Assembly: GCA_030146615.1 (NCBI GenBank)
Contig: JASLBL010000424.1
Location: 1-12,101, forward strand
DNA from: Actinomycetes bacterium
GTDB taxonomy: Bacteria > Actinomycetota > CALGFH01
Direction of reading: 5' to 3'
DNA length: 12,101 bases
Shown here: positions 1 through 8,058 of the stretch, piece after piece
How positions within the stretch are numbered: the stretch's first letter is position 1
Layout of the letters: the number at the start of each line of letters is the position of its first letter
Program-made: the position numbers and the translations under genes
Notes under the pieces: model-generated
Seen by the model: only the letters and a program-made list of their open reading frames with translations
Databases searched by the model: none
What the model was told of the DNA's origin: nothing

Positions 1-48
1 CCTGGCGGACGGCGGCAGCGGGGGCAGCGGGGAGGGGATCCGGTCCAC
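1..48 (-). CDS. Start of an unidentified gene leaving the window
   Basis: A minus-strand reading frame opens at GTG 48 and runs off the left edge. An AAGGAG Shine-Dalgarno motif (bases 59-54) sits 5 bases before the GTG, and this decides the start. An in-frame ATG at 78 would add ten residues but has no comparable ribosome site. Only 16 residues are visible (VDRIPSPLPPLPPSAR), proline-rich and not assignable to a family. It lies about 80 bases downstream of the MFS remnant on the same strand, so the two may once have been co-transcribed. It could also be chance; confidence is low because so little is seen. Confidence 0.3.
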   Translation of the reverse strand, partial: MDRIPSPLPPLPPSAR

Positions 49-126
49 GACGGCTCCTTCGGTGCGGCGGGGGTGCATCATGCTGACGGCATGGCCGCCA
101 TCCAGCCACCCGAAACGCGCGGGCGG

Positions 127-540
127 CTAGGCCTTGGCCCCGGCGCCCTCGTCTTCCTCGGCGGTCAGGGGGCGGGCCACGTCCTCCAGCGACCTGCCGG
201 CCGCCTCGACCCCGATGAACCATTCGGCGATGCCGGCCGCGATCATCAGCACGGCCCCGATCAGGTAGCCGTAGAAGACGTTGATCTCCTGCTCGGTCTC
301 AAACCAGCTTGCCGAACAGCAGCGGGCCGGTGACCCCGCCGACGCCGTAGAAGAAGGCCAGGGCCCTCGCCCTGGGCTCCATCGGGAAGATCTCGCTGCC
401 GGTCAGGTAGGCGGCGCTGGCCCCGGCCGAGGCGAAGAAGAGCACCACCACCCAGCAGGCGGTCAGGGTGGTGGCCGCCAGCCCGAGCACCGTCCGCCGG
501 GGATAGCGCCTGAACGCGGTGTGGCCGATGCCGGCCCCGG
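127..540 (-). pseudogene. MFS transporter, C-terminal remnant, frameshifted and shortened
   Basis: This is the C-terminal part of a major facilitator superfamily permease of the sugar-porter-like type, an inner-membrane transporter of unknown substrate. Reading leftwards it shows FRRYPRRTVLGL, a hydrophobic helix (TACWVVVLFFASAGASAAYL), the family motif SEIFPME, and GPLLFGKLV, then TGA at 301-299. Shifting by one base at the run of three T (301-303, written AAA on the plus strand) restores ETEQEINVFYGYLIGA, another membrane helix, an acidic tail and a natural TAG at 129-127. So a single extra T breaks the gene. From memory of the family, a long block of helices is missing between VLGL and AATTLTACW (near 479), and a few residues near 338. 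Everything upstream of about 535 is gone and is replaced by patatin sequence in the opposite orientation. It is either a true pseudogene or an assembly or base-call error near a contig end. Confidence 0.75.
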
Positions 541-1652
541 TGAAGAACCGCACCGCCTTCACCGCCGGGGTGCTCAAGCGACTGCTCGGGGCCGAGGAGC
601 TGGCCGGCTACTCGGCCACCACCCCGCTGGAGCAGCTGGTCAACGCCTGGGTGGTCTGGGCGGCGAGGCTGGAGAACCTGGTCGTCCTCCCGGCCGTCAG
701 CCCCTACGACACCTACGGGTCGGTGACCGCCCTGGCCGAGCTGCGCCGCATGCTGGAGCGGCGGGTCGACTTCGGCCGCCTCGCCGGGGCCGGCGGCGAC
801 GGGCCGATGCTGCTTATCGGAGCCGTCGACGTCCTCTCGGGCGAGTTCCGGGCGTTCAACAGCCGCCGCGAGGCGATCACCCCCGACATGGTCCTGGCCT
901 CGGCGGCCATCCCCACCCTGTTCCGCTCGGTCCGGGTCGACGGCGGCACCTACTGGGACGGCCTGTTCTCCCAGAACCCGCCGGTCCGGGAGCTGGTCGA
1001 CACCCGCCCGGACGAGCTCTGGGTGATCCAGATCAACCCCAGGCGCTGGGACGGCGAGCCGAGGACGCTGGCCGAGATCGCCGACCGCCGCAACGAGCTG
1101 TCCGGCAATCTCTCGCTCCACCAGGAGCTCGGGTTCATCGAGAAGATCGACCAGCTGCTGGCCGAGGGCCGGCTGGCCGCCGACGGCAAGTACAAGCAGA
1201 TCGTCGTCCGGCTGGTCGAGCTGTCCCGGCCCCGGCTCTCCCGGTCGCTCGGCACCGCCTCCAAGCTGAACCGCGACCCGGCCTTCATCCGCGACCTGGT
1301 CGCCCACGGCGAGGCCAGGGCGTCGGAGTTCCTGGCCGCCCTGGCCTTCGAGGCCGCCTGGCGGGAGGGCGACCCCAAGGCGGTGCTGGCCTGGTTCGCC
1401 GACGACGCCGAGCTGGTCTCGGCACCGCCGTTCCCCGACCGGGGCAGCCTGCGGGGCCGGCGGCAGATCGGCCAGTTCGTGTGCCAGCACCTGACCACCG
1501 GTGTGCACGTCGACCCGACCCGCAAGCAGCTGGCCCGCGACCGGGTCAGCTGGACCGTGCAGGCCCACCGGGACGGCGGCGAGCCGGTCCTGGGCCGTGC
1601 CGAGGCCGAGTTCCGGGCGGGCCGGGTCGCCGCCCTGCGCCTCGGCGGCTAG
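519..1652 (+). pseudogene. Patatin-like phospholipase with C-terminal NTF2/SnoaL-like domain, lacking its catalytic serine region
   Basis: The open frame encodes a patatin-family lipid acyl hydrolase body. LLIGAVDVLSGEFRAFNSRR, LASAAIPTLF and the dyad motif D141-G-G followed by YWDGLFSQNPP are clear. A SnoaL/NTF2-like domain follows (about residues 277-375, FEAAWREGDPKAVLAWFADDAELV). Patatins use a Ser-Asp dyad in which Ser lies in GxSxG after an N-terminal glycine-rich oxyanion loop. Here neither is present. Residues 12-31 (TAFTAGVLKRLLGAEELAGY) resemble the segment that normally follows the glycine-rich loop, and residue 32 (SATTPLEQLVNAW) resumes well after the nucleophile. About 50 residues therefore appear to be deleted at about 611/612, and the N-terminus is replaced by antisense MFS sequence at about 535-555. 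The nominal ATG at 519 lies in that foreign sequence, so the start is not meaningful. As read, the product cannot be a patatin hydrolase. The stop overlaps the convergent phosphoesterase stop. Confidence 0.75.
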
Positions 1653-2371
1653 CCGCCCTCGGCGTCGAAGCGGAACACCTCGTAGGCGCGGCCGATCACC
1701 GGGGCGGCGACGTTGCGGACCGGTACCCCGCCGGGGGTGGTGCCGTCGCGGCTGCCCCGGTGGGCGTGGCCGTGGATGACCAGGTCGGCCCCGGCCAGGT
1801 CGACCGCCTCGGCCAGCAGGTAGCTGCCGAGGAAGGCGTGGATCTCGCGTGGCTCCCCGGCCAGGGTCTCGGCCACCGGCGAGTAGTGGAGCAGGGCGAT
1901 CTTCCTGTCGGCCCGGATCCCGCCCAGGGCCCGCTCCAGCCGGCCGGCCAGGGTCTTGGTGTGGCCGACGAAGGCCTTCATCTCCGGCTCGCCGAAGTCG
2001 CTGGCGCTGGCCCCGGCGAAGCCGCCGCCGAACCCTTTGCTGCCGGCGATCCCGACCCGGCGGCCGCCGACCTCGAGTGTCACCGCCTCGCCCTCCAGGA
2101 CCCGGATCCCCGCCTCCTCCAGCACCTCGGTGACCGCGTCCTGCTCGTCGGAGTGGTAGTCGTGGTTGCCGAGCACCGCCACCGTCGGCACCCCGACCCC
2201 GCGCAGCTCCTCGGCCAGCACCTTGGCCTCCTCGGGCCGGCCCCGGTGGGTGAGGTCGCCGGCCAGCAGGAACAGGTCGGCCTGGTCGGCCAGCCCGGCC
2301 AGGCGCGGGGCCAGCCGCCCGGCCGAGTCGATCCCGACGTGGACGTCGCCGACGGCCGCGACCCGGATCAC
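1649..2371 (-). CDS. Calcineurin-like metallophosphoesterase
   Basis: A 240-residue cytoplasmic protein with the full set of metal-binding motifs of the calcineurin-like phosphoesterase superfamily: GD9VH11, GD39LTHRG, GN69H70DYH, H162YSP and H200GH202AH. These bind two divalent metals and hydrolyse phosphomono- or phosphodiesters. The substrate cannot be read from sequence, and no membrane segment or signal peptide is seen. The start is GTG 2371, preceded by GGAG (2383-2380, 8-base spacing). It overlaps the stop of the upstream NTase-BON gene as GTGA, so the two are probably translated together. The stop codon TAG shares bases with the convergent patatin stop. Length and motifs look intact, unlike the neighbouring patatin and MFS genes. 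Confidence 0.92.
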   Translation of the reverse strand: MIRVAAVGDVHVGIDSAGRLAPRLAGLADQADLFLLAGDLTHRGRPEEAKVLAEELRGVGVPTVAVLGNHDYHSDEQDAVTEVLEEAGIRVLEGEAVTLEVGGRRVGIAGSKGFGGGFAGASASDFGEPEMKAFVGHTKTLAGRLERALGGIRADRKIALLHYSPVAETLAGEPREIHAFLGSYLLAEAVDLAGADLVIHGHAHRGSRDGTTPGGVPVRNVAAPVIGRAYEVFRFDAEGG

Positions 2372-3270
2372 GGCAGCGTCTCCACGAACGGCTCCGCCCT
2401 GTCGTCCTCGACCGTGGTCAGGTTGCGGACCTCGCGGCCGGGCAGGGCCTTGGCCACGACCTCGCCGATGGCCGCCTGCCGCTCGGGGGTGGCCACCGTC
2501 CCGGTCACCACCACCTCCTGGCCGTCGACGCTGACGTCCAGCTCCAGCTCGGCCGTGCGGGGGTCGGCGGCCAGGGCCTCGCCGGCGTGGGCGACCAGGT
2601 ACTCCTCGGGCACGTCGGGCCCGGTCTCCTGCTCGCGGGCCTGCTCCAGCAGCGCCTCGATCACCCAGTCGGGCACCCGCAGGCCGTCGGTCTGGGCGTA
2701 CAGCAGCAGGCTGGCCACCCGGCGCGGGCTCGGGGCGGCCCGGCGCAGCAGGTACGGCCAGTCGAGCTCGCCCGTCTCGACCAGGGCGAGGGCGTCGAAC
2801 CAGTGCCGCTGGCGGTGCTCGCGGTGGACGATCGCCTTGATCACCAGCAGGTCCTCGGGGCCGAGGACGTTCAGCTGGAGGTGTTCGAAACGGCCCTGGC
2901 GGACCCGCGACAGCATCTCGTCGTCAAGCACGATCCCGCCGGTGCTCTCGAAGATCACGTCGACCAGGACGCCGTCCTTGGTCGCCTTGTAGAGCCAGCT
3001 CTGGTCGGTCTCCTCGGTCTCGTAGCCGGCGTCGGCGAACGCCTGGAGCATGGCCCGGGCGTCCCCGGGGCGCACGCACAGGTCGATGTCGTGGGTCCAG
3101 CGGGGCCGGCCGAGGGCGGTCGAGGCGATCCCGCCCATGAAGGCGTGGGGCAGGCCGGTCCCGCCGGCCACCCGGATGGCCTCGGTGAGCACCCGCAGGA
3201 AGGTGGGCTCGTCGACCTCGGGCAGGGTGCCGCGCCACTCGCGCTCGTGAGGGTGCTGTCGGTCGTTCAT
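2368..3270 (-). CDS. Nucleotidyltransferase-BON domain fusion protein
   Basis: A 300-residue protein with two recognisable parts. Residues about 20-215 form a minimal nucleotidyltransferase of the AbiEii/KNTase-like kind: MGGIASTALG (45-54) supplies the GG-x-S loop, D61-I-D63-L is the metal-binding pair, and D104 in LVDVIF is the third acid. A helical region follows (LLVIKAIVHREHRQRHWFDAL). Residues about 225-288 match a BON domain, a small alpha-beta fold usually found in envelope, osmotic-stress or phospholipid-binding proteins: ELDVSVDGQEVVVTGTVATPE then AIGEVVAKALPGREVRNLTTVED. No signal peptide or membrane helix is present, so it is predicted cytoplasmic. ATG 3270 is the first start that gives a normal N-terminus; no strong ribosome site precedes it. 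The gene overlaps the phosphoesterase by four bases and is divergent from mrpA. What it nucleotidylates is unknown. It could instead act like an antitoxin- or resistance-type NTase. Confidence 0.85.
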   Translation of the reverse strand: MNDRQHPHEREWRGTLPEVDEPTFLRVLTEAIRVAGGTGLPHAFMGGIASTALGRPRWTHDIDLCVRPGDARAMLQAFADAGYETEETDQSWLYKATKDGVLVDVIFESTGGIVLDDEMLSRVRQGRFEHLQLNVLGPEDLLVIKAIVHREHRQRHWFDALALVETGELDWPYLLRRAAPSPRRVASLLLYAQTDGLRVPDWVIEALLEQAREQETGPDVPEEYLVAHAGEALAADPRTAELELDVSVDGQEVVVTGTVATPERQAAIGEVVAKALPGREVRNLTTVEDDRAEPFVETLP

Positions 3271-3342
3271 GTCCAGGCTGTTCCACGCGCGCCCCGGCCC
3301 GAAACGCGGTTCCGGCAGCGGTGCCGTACGCTCCCTGATGTT
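3271..3342. promoter_or_regulatory. Divergent intergenic region between the NTase-BON gene and mrpA
   Basis: These 72 bases separate two divergent start codons, so they should hold the promoters of both the NTase-BON/phosphoesterase operon and the mrp operon. I could not assign convincing -35/-10 hexamers on either strand; the best AT-containing patch, TACGCT (3327-3332), has no well-spaced -35. No strong Shine-Dalgarno motif precedes either start, which would be compatible with leaderless or near-leaderless transcripts. No operator-like palindrome stands out. The assignment rests on gene arrangement only. Confidence 0.4.
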
Positions 3343-5712
3343 GTGCTCATCCTCCTCGGCGTCCATGCGCTGCTGGCCGCCGCCGCCATGGCCTGGCCGC
3401 GTGCCGGCCGGCACGGGCCGTGGCTGTGCGCGCTGGCCCCGGCGGCCGCCCTCGGCTGGCTGGCCCTCCGGGCGGGACCGGTGCTGGACGGCCGCCCGCT
3501 GGTCGAGCGGGCCGCCTGGGTGCCGCAGCTCGGGCTGGAGCTCGGCTTCCGCCTCGACAGCTTCGGGCTGCTCATGGGCGTGCTGGTCGCCGGCGTGGGC
3601 GCGCTGGTGCTGGTCTACAGCCGCTGGTACCTGGCCGCCGACCGCCCCGACCTGGGCCGCTTCTGCGGCTACCTGACCGCCTTCGCCGGGGCCATGCTCG
3701 GCCTGGTCCTGGCGGACAACCTGTTCGTCCTGTACGTCTGCTGGGAGCTGACCTCGGTCACCTCGTACCTGCTGATCGGCTTCGAGGACGAGCAGGCCGA
3801 CGCCCGCCGGGCCGCCCTCCAGGCGCTGTTGGTGACCTCCCTGGGCGGCCTGGTCATGCTGGGCGGCCTGGTCCTGCTCGGGCAGGCCGCCGGGACCTGG
3901 TCGCTCGCCGAGCTGGTCGCCCGGCCGCCGCAGGGGCCGGCGGCCGAGGCCGGCCTGGCCCTGGTCCTGGTGGGCACGTTCGCCAAGTCGGCCCAGGTGC
4001 CGCTGCACGGCTGGCTGCCGGCGGCCATGGCCGCCCCCACGCCGGTCAGCGCCTACCTCCATGCGGCGGCCATGGTCAAGGCCGGGGTGTACCTGATCGC
4101 CCGGCTCGCCCCGGCGTTCGCCCCGGTCGGCTGGTGGCGGCCGGTGGTGGTCGGGGTCGGGCTGGCCAGCATGCTGCTTGGCGGCTGGCGGGCGCTGCGC
4201 CAGCACGACCTCAAGCTGCTGCTGGCCTACGGGACGGTGGGCCAGCTCGGCTTCCTGGTGGTGCTGTTCGGCCTGGGCCTGCCCGAGGCGACGGTGGCCG
4301 GCGCCACCCTGCTGCTCGCCCACGCGCTCTTCAAGGCGGCCCTGTTCCTGGTCACGGGGGTGGTCGACCACCAGACGGGCACGAGAGACCTGCGGCGCCT
4401 GGTCGGGCTGGGACGGCGGCTGCCGGCGCTGGCCGCGGTGGCCGCCGCCGGCGCGGCCTCCATGGCCGGCCTGCCCCCCCTGCTCGGCTACCTGGCCAAG
4501 GAGGAGGCTTACGACGTCCTCGGCCACACCGGCGGGACGCTGGGCCGGCTCGCCCTGGCCGGGGTCGTGGCAGGGTCGGTCCTCACCGTGGCCTACAGTG
4601 CCCGGTTCCTGCACGGCGGGTTCGAGGGCCGGGCCGGCCAGCGCGCCGAGGTACCGCGGCCGGCCGCCGGGTTCGTCATCCCGGCGGCGTTGCTGGCCGC
4701 CGCCGGGATCGTCCTCGGGATGCTGCCGGCGCTGGCCAGCCAGCTGGTCGTCCCGGCGGCCCGGGCCCTCGACCCGGCCGTCCCTGGCGAAGAGCTGGCC
4801 CTGTGGCACGGGCTCACCCCCGCCCTCGGTCTCAGCGCGCTCACCCTGGCCGCCGGCGCCGGGCTGTTCCGGGCCCGGGAGGCGGTGGCCCGCGCCCAGG
4901 CCCGCCTGGCGCCGCGCCGGGGGGTCGAGGAGGCCTACCGCGGCGGCCTGCTCGCCTTCCTGCGCGGCGCCGCCCGGGTCACCGGCCTGGTCCAGAGCGG
5001 CTCCCTCCCGGTGTACGTGGGCATCATCCTGCTCACCGTCCTGGCCCTGCCGGGGGCCGCCCTGGCCGGCGCCGTGCTCGGCTGGCCGGGGCCGGGCGAC
5101 CCGGCCCGGCTGGACGGTCTGGAGCTGGCCGACAGCCCGGTCCAGGTGGCCGTCGGCCTGCTGGTCGCCGTGGCCGCCGTCGGAGCGGCCGCGTCCAGGC
5201 GGCGGCTGGCCGCGGTGCTGCTGCTGGGCGCCGTCGGCTACGGGGCCGCGGTCCTGTTCGTCGTCCAGGGAGCGCCCGACCTGGCCCTGACCCAGTTCCT
5301 GGTCGAGACGCTCAGCCTGGTCGCGTTCGTGCTCGCCCTGCGGCACCTGCCCGACCGCTTCGCCCACCGGCGCTGGCCGCTGGGCCGGGCCAGCCGGGTG
5401 GCCGTCTCGGCCGGGGTCGGGCTGTTCGTGGCCGGCTTCGCCCTCCTGGCTCGGGGGGCCCGCAGCGGGCCGGCGGTGTCGGACGCCTACCTCGAGCAGG
5501 CCGAACCCGAGGCCGGTGCCGGCAACGTGGTCAACGCCATCCTGGTCGACTTCCGCGGGTTCGACACGCTGGGCGAGATCACCGTCCTCACCACCGCCGG
5601 GCTCGGGGTGGTCAGCATGGTGGTGCTCGGCCGCCGCATCGGCAGCGAGGTCGGCGGGGTCCGGCCGAGGGGCGAGGCCGCCGGCGACGCCGACACGCCC
5701 TCGGGATCATGA
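3343..5712 (+). CDS. mrpA: Mrp Na+/H+ antiporter subunit A
   Basis: The large subunit of the multi-subunit cation/proton antiporter, a polytopic membrane protein homologous to NuoL of complex I. About 789 residues, close to the usual length of bacterial MrpA. The NuoL-like core has E135 in CWELTSVTSYLLIGF, K215 in AKSAQVPLHGWLP, H240 and K246 in YLHAAAMVKAGVYLIARLAP, K331 in HALFKAALFLVTGV and K386 in GYLAKEEAY: the charged residues that line the proton path in this family. The C-terminal MrpA-specific part has GAPDLALTQFLVETLSLVAF (D646, E655) and NVVNAILVDFRGFDTLGEIT (from N728), a diagnostic signature. GTG 3343 is chosen because the frame becomes hydrophobic there and residues further upstream look like non-membrane noise. 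No clear ribosome site is seen. The stop overlaps mrpB as ATGA. Confidence 0.96.
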   Translation: MLILLGVHALLAAAAMAWPRAGRHGPWLCALAPAAALGWLALRAGPVLDGRPLVERAAWVPQLGLELGFRLDSFGLLMGVLVAGVGALVLVYSRWYLAADRPDLGRFCGYLTAFAGAMLGLVLADNLFVLYVCWELTSVTSYLLIGFEDEQADARRAALQALLVTSLGGLVMLGGLVLLGQAAGTWSLAELVARPPQGPAAEAGLALVLVGTFAKSAQVPLHGWLPAAMAAPTPVSAYLHAAAMVKAGVYLIARLAPAFAPVGWWRPVVVGVGLASMLLGGWRALRQHDLKLLLAYGTVGQLGFLVVLFGLGLPEATVAGATLLLAHALFKAALFLVTGVVDHQTGTRDLRRLVGLGRRLPALAAVAAAGAASMAGLPPLLGYLAKEEAYDVLGHTGGTLGRLALAGVVAGSVLTVAYSARFLHGGFEGRAGQRAEVPRPAAGFVIPAALLAAAGIVLGMLPALASQLVVPAARALDPAVPGEELALWHGLTPALGLSALTLAAGAGLFRAREAVARAQARLAPRRGVEEAYRGGLLAFLRGAARVTGLVQSGSLPVYVGIILLTVLALPGAALAGAVLGWPGPGDPARLDGLELADSPVQVAVGLLVAVAAVGAAASRRRLAAVLLLGAVGYGAAVLFVVQGAPDLALTQFLVETLSLVAFVLALRHLPDRFAHRRWPLGRASRVAVSAGVGLFVAGFALLARGARSGPAVSDAYLEQAEPEAGAGNVVNAILVDFRGFDTLGEITVLTTAGLGVVSMVVLGRRIGSEVGGVRPRGEAAGDADTPSGS

Positions 5713-6179
5713 TGGGCGCCGGCTCGCTGATCCTCACGGTCAGCGTCCGCACCATCTTCCAGACCATCCTGGCCTTCTCGCTGTACCTGCTGTTCGCCGG
5801 GCACAGCACCCCCGGCGGCGGCTTCGCCGGCGGGCTGGTGGCGGGGGCGGCGCTCGTCCTGCGGCTGGTCGAGGGCGGGCCGCGGTCCCTGCGGGAGGCC
5901 GTCCCCACCCGGCCGGAGGCCCTGCTGGGGGCCGGGGTCGCCGTCGCCGGCCTGACCGGCGTGGCCGGCTGGCTGGGCGGCGGCTTCCTGGAGAGCGGCA
6001 GGCTGGCCGTCGAGCTGCCACTGCTGGGCAGGGTCAAGGCGACCAGCTCGCTGGGCTTCGACGTCGGCGTCTACCTGGTGGTGGTCGGCCTGGTCGCGAC
6101 CATCCTGCGCACCCTGGGCGAGGAGGACCTGGACGAGGGGCGGGAGGGCGGCGGGGACGGCGGGGAGGCGGCGCCGTGA
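5709..6179 (+). CDS. mrpB: Mrp Na+/H+ antiporter subunit B
   Basis: A 156-residue membrane protein of the MnhB/MrpB family. It opens with a hydrophobic helix (TIFQTILAFSLYLLFAGH), then the family signature H32-STPGGGFAGGLVAGAAL, and two further helices (LLGAGVAVAGLTGVAGWLGG; FDVGVYLVVVGLVATIL). The C-terminus is a charged, glycine-rich tail (EEDLDEGREGGGDGGEAAP). MrpB is needed for assembly and activity of the MrpA-G complex. Start: tandem ATG codons at 5709 and 5712. The first overlaps the mrpA stop as ATGA and fits the coupling seen throughout the operon; the second would shorten the protein by one residue. There is no obvious ribosome site, so translation probably depends on coupling to mrpA. 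Confidence 0.93.
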   Translation: MMGAGSLILTVSVRTIFQTILAFSLYLLFAGHSTPGGGFAGGLVAGAALVLRLVEGGPRSLREAVPTRPEALLGAGVAVAGLTGVAGWLGGGFLESGRLAVELPLLGRVKATSSLGFDVGVYLVVVGLVATILRTLGEEDLDEGREGGGDGGEAAP

Positions 6180-6541
6180 CGGTCGCCCTGGCCCTGGCCG
6201 TCGGCCTGCTGTACGGGGTCGGTACCTGGCTGCTGCTGCAGCGGACCCTCAGCCGCATCGTCCTCGGACTGGCCATGCTCACCCACGGGGCCAACCTGCT
6301 GCTGTTGCTGGCCGGCGGCCGGGCCGGGCGGCCCCCGCTGGCCTCTGAGCCCGGCGCCGGCGCCTACGCCGACCCGCTGCCCCAGGCGCTCGCGCTCACC
6401 GCGGTGGTGATCACCTTCGGGACCACGGTGTTCCTGCTCGCCCTGGCCTACCGCAGCTTCGCCCTCACCGAGTCCGACGAGGTGCAGGACGACGTCGACG
6501 ACCGGCGGGTGGCCCGGCTGGAGGGCGGGGAGGAGCCATGA
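6176..6541 (+). CDS. mrpC: Mrp Na+/H+ antiporter subunit C
   Basis: A 121-residue, three-helix membrane protein homologous to NuoK of complex I. Helix 1 is VALALAVGLLYGVGTWLLLQ; helix 2 carries IVLGLAMLTHGANLLLLLAGG. The signature DPLPQALALTAVVITFG (66-82, including T75 and G82) begins helix 3 and is diagnostic for MrpC rather than NuoK. A charged cytoplasmic tail follows (ESDEVQDDVDDRRVARLEGGEEP). GTG 6176 overlaps the mrpB stop as GTGA and is preceded by GGGGAGG (6162-6168, 7-base spacing). The stop overlaps mrpD as ATGA. Confidence 0.94.
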   Translation: MTVALALAVGLLYGVGTWLLLQRTLSRIVLGLAMLTHGANLLLLLAGGRAGRPPLASEPGAGAYADPLPQALALTAVVITFGTTVFLLALAYRSFALTESDEVQDDVDDRRVARLEGGEEP

Positions 6542-8058
6542 GGGTGCTGCTGCCCCTCCCGGTGGTGCTGCCGCTGGTCGGGGCGGGGCTCTCCATGGCC
6601 CTGGGCCGCTTCCCGTGGGCCCAGCGGCTGCTGGGGCTGGCCGTGACCGCCGCCGTCCTCGGCGTCTCGATCTGGCTGCTGGTGCTGGTCGACCGCCAGG
6701 GGCCGGTGGCGACCCAGCTCGGCGGCTGGCCGGCACCGGTGGGGATCACCTTCGCCGCCGACCGGCTGTCGGCGGTCCTGGTGGCGGTGGCCGCGGCCAT
6801 GTCCCTGGCCGTGCTGGTGTTCGCCATCGGCCAGGGCGCAGCGGTCGGGGCGGCGATCGTCTTCAACCCCGTGTACCTGATCCTGGCCGCCGGTGTCTCG
6901 GCGGCCTTCCTCACCGGCGACCTGTTCACCCTGTTCGTGTCCTTCGAGGTGATGCTGACGGCCAGCTACGTGCTCATCTCGCTGGGCGCCCGACCCGAGC
7001 AGCTGCGGGCCACCATGACCTACGTGGTGGTCAGCCTCACCGCCTCGATGCTGTTCCTGACCGCGCTGGGGCTCGTCTACGCCGCCACCGGCACCGTCAA
7101 CATGGCCGACCTGGCCGGCCGGCTGGGCGTCCTCCCGGGCGGGCTGCGGCTCGCCATCGGCCTGCTGCTGCTGGTCGTGTTCGGGGTCAAGGCGGCCATC
7201 TTCCCGCTGTTCTCCTGGCTGCCGGACGCCTACCCGACGGCCGCCTCCCCGGTCACGGCCATCTTCGCCGGCCTGCTGACCAAGGTCGGGGTGTACGCCA
7301 TCATCCGCACCGAGACCCTGCTGCTGGGCGGCGACGGCACCCCTGCGGCGGTCCTGCTCGGGCTGGCCGCGGCGACCATGCTGGTCGGCATCCTGGGGGC
7401 GGTCGTCCAGGACGACATGAAGCGGATCCTCAGCTTCAACATCGTCAGCCACGTCGGCTTCATGCTGTTCGGCCTGGGGCTGTTCAGCCTGGCCGGGCTG
7501 GCCGGGGCGATCTTCTACATCGTCCACCACGTGGTCGTGCAGACCAGCCTGTTCCTGGTCGAGGGGCTGGTCGAGCAGGACGAGGGCACCGGCGCCCTGC
7601 ACCGGGAGGGCGGGCTGCTGGCGCGGTCGCCGCTGGTGGCGCTGCTGTTCGGCCTGCCGGCGCTGAGCCTGGCCGGGATCCCGCCGTTCTCGGGCTTCGT
7701 GGCCAAGCTGGCCCTGGTCGAGGCCGGCCTGTCCGGCGGCCAGTACCTGGTCGTCGCCGTCAGCCTGCTGGCCAGCCTGCTCACCCTGCTGTCGGTGGGG
7801 CGGATCTGGGGCAGCCTGTTCTGGCGCACCCCGGCCGGCCATGCCGTGGCCGCCGTGCACGGCGCCGCCGAGGAGCCGGAGGTGCCGGGGTTGCGCGAGC
7901 CGCGCTCGCTGCCCGCGATGCGGGCCGCCACCGCCGCCTCGGTGGTCCTCGGCCTGGCCGTCGCCCTGTTCGCCGGGCCGCTGTACGGGCTCTCGGAGCG
8001 GGCCGCCGCCGACCTGCTCGCGCCGTCCGCCTACCAGACCGCGGTGCTGGGCCGATGA
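6538..8058 (+). CDS. mrpD: Mrp Na+/H+ antiporter subunit D
   Basis: A 506-residue polytopic protein of the NuoL/M/N (proton antiporter M) family and the second ion-translocating subunit. Key residues are visible: E137 in VSFEVMLTASYVLISLG, K218 in FGVKAAIFPLFSWLPDAYP, K249 in GLLTKVGVYAIIRTE, histidines in SFNIVSHVGFMLFGL and YIVHHVVVQTSLFLVEGL, and the lysine in GIPPFSGFVAKLALVEAG. Length and residue spacing match characterised MrpD proteins, and no part is missing. ATG 6538 overlaps the mrpC stop as ATGA and has GGAGG four bases upstream (6529-6533), a good ribosome site. The stop overlaps mrpE as ATGA. Confidence 0.96.
   Translation: MRVLLPLPVVLPLVGAGLSMALGRFPWAQRLLGLAVTAAVLGVSIWLLVLVDRQGPVATQLGGWPAPVGITFAADRLSAVLVAVAAAMSLAVLVFAIGQGAAVGAAIVFNPVYLILAAGVSAAFLTGDLFTLFVSFEVMLTASYVLISLGARPEQLRATMTYVVVSLTASMLFLTALGLVYAATGTVNMADLAGRLGVLPGGLRLAIGLLLLVVFGVKAAIFPLFSWLPDAYPTAASPVTAIFAGLLTKVGVYAIIRTETLLLGGDGTPAAVLLGLAAATMLVGILGAVVQDDMKRILSFNIVSHVGFMLFGLGLFSLAGLAGAIFYIVHHVVVQTSLFLVEGLVEQDEGTGALHREGGLLARSPLVALLFGLPALSLAGIPPFSGFVAKLALVEAGLSGGQYLVVAVSLLASLLTLLSVGRIWGSLFWRTPAGHAVAAVHGAAEEPEVPGLREPRSLPAMRAATAASVVLGLAVALFAGPLYGLSERAAADLLAPSAYQTAVLGR

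Noticed and set aside
281..2992. Long plus-strand frame over the patatin and phosphoesterase region
   Set aside because: Composition is low complexity (G/P/R/Q) with no domain resemblance, and the patatin and phosphoesterase frames explain the same bases.
2368..5367. A 999-codon minus-strand frame spanning much of mrpA
   Set aside because: Only its last 300 codons (from 3270) look like protein. The remainder is Q/G/R/P/H-rich antisense of mrpA, which has clear membrane-protein signatures on the plus strand.
6448..7860. Minus-strand 470-codon frame rich in Q, D, G and H
   Set aside because: It is the antisense of mrpC/mrpD, a usual artefact of high-GC membrane-protein genes.
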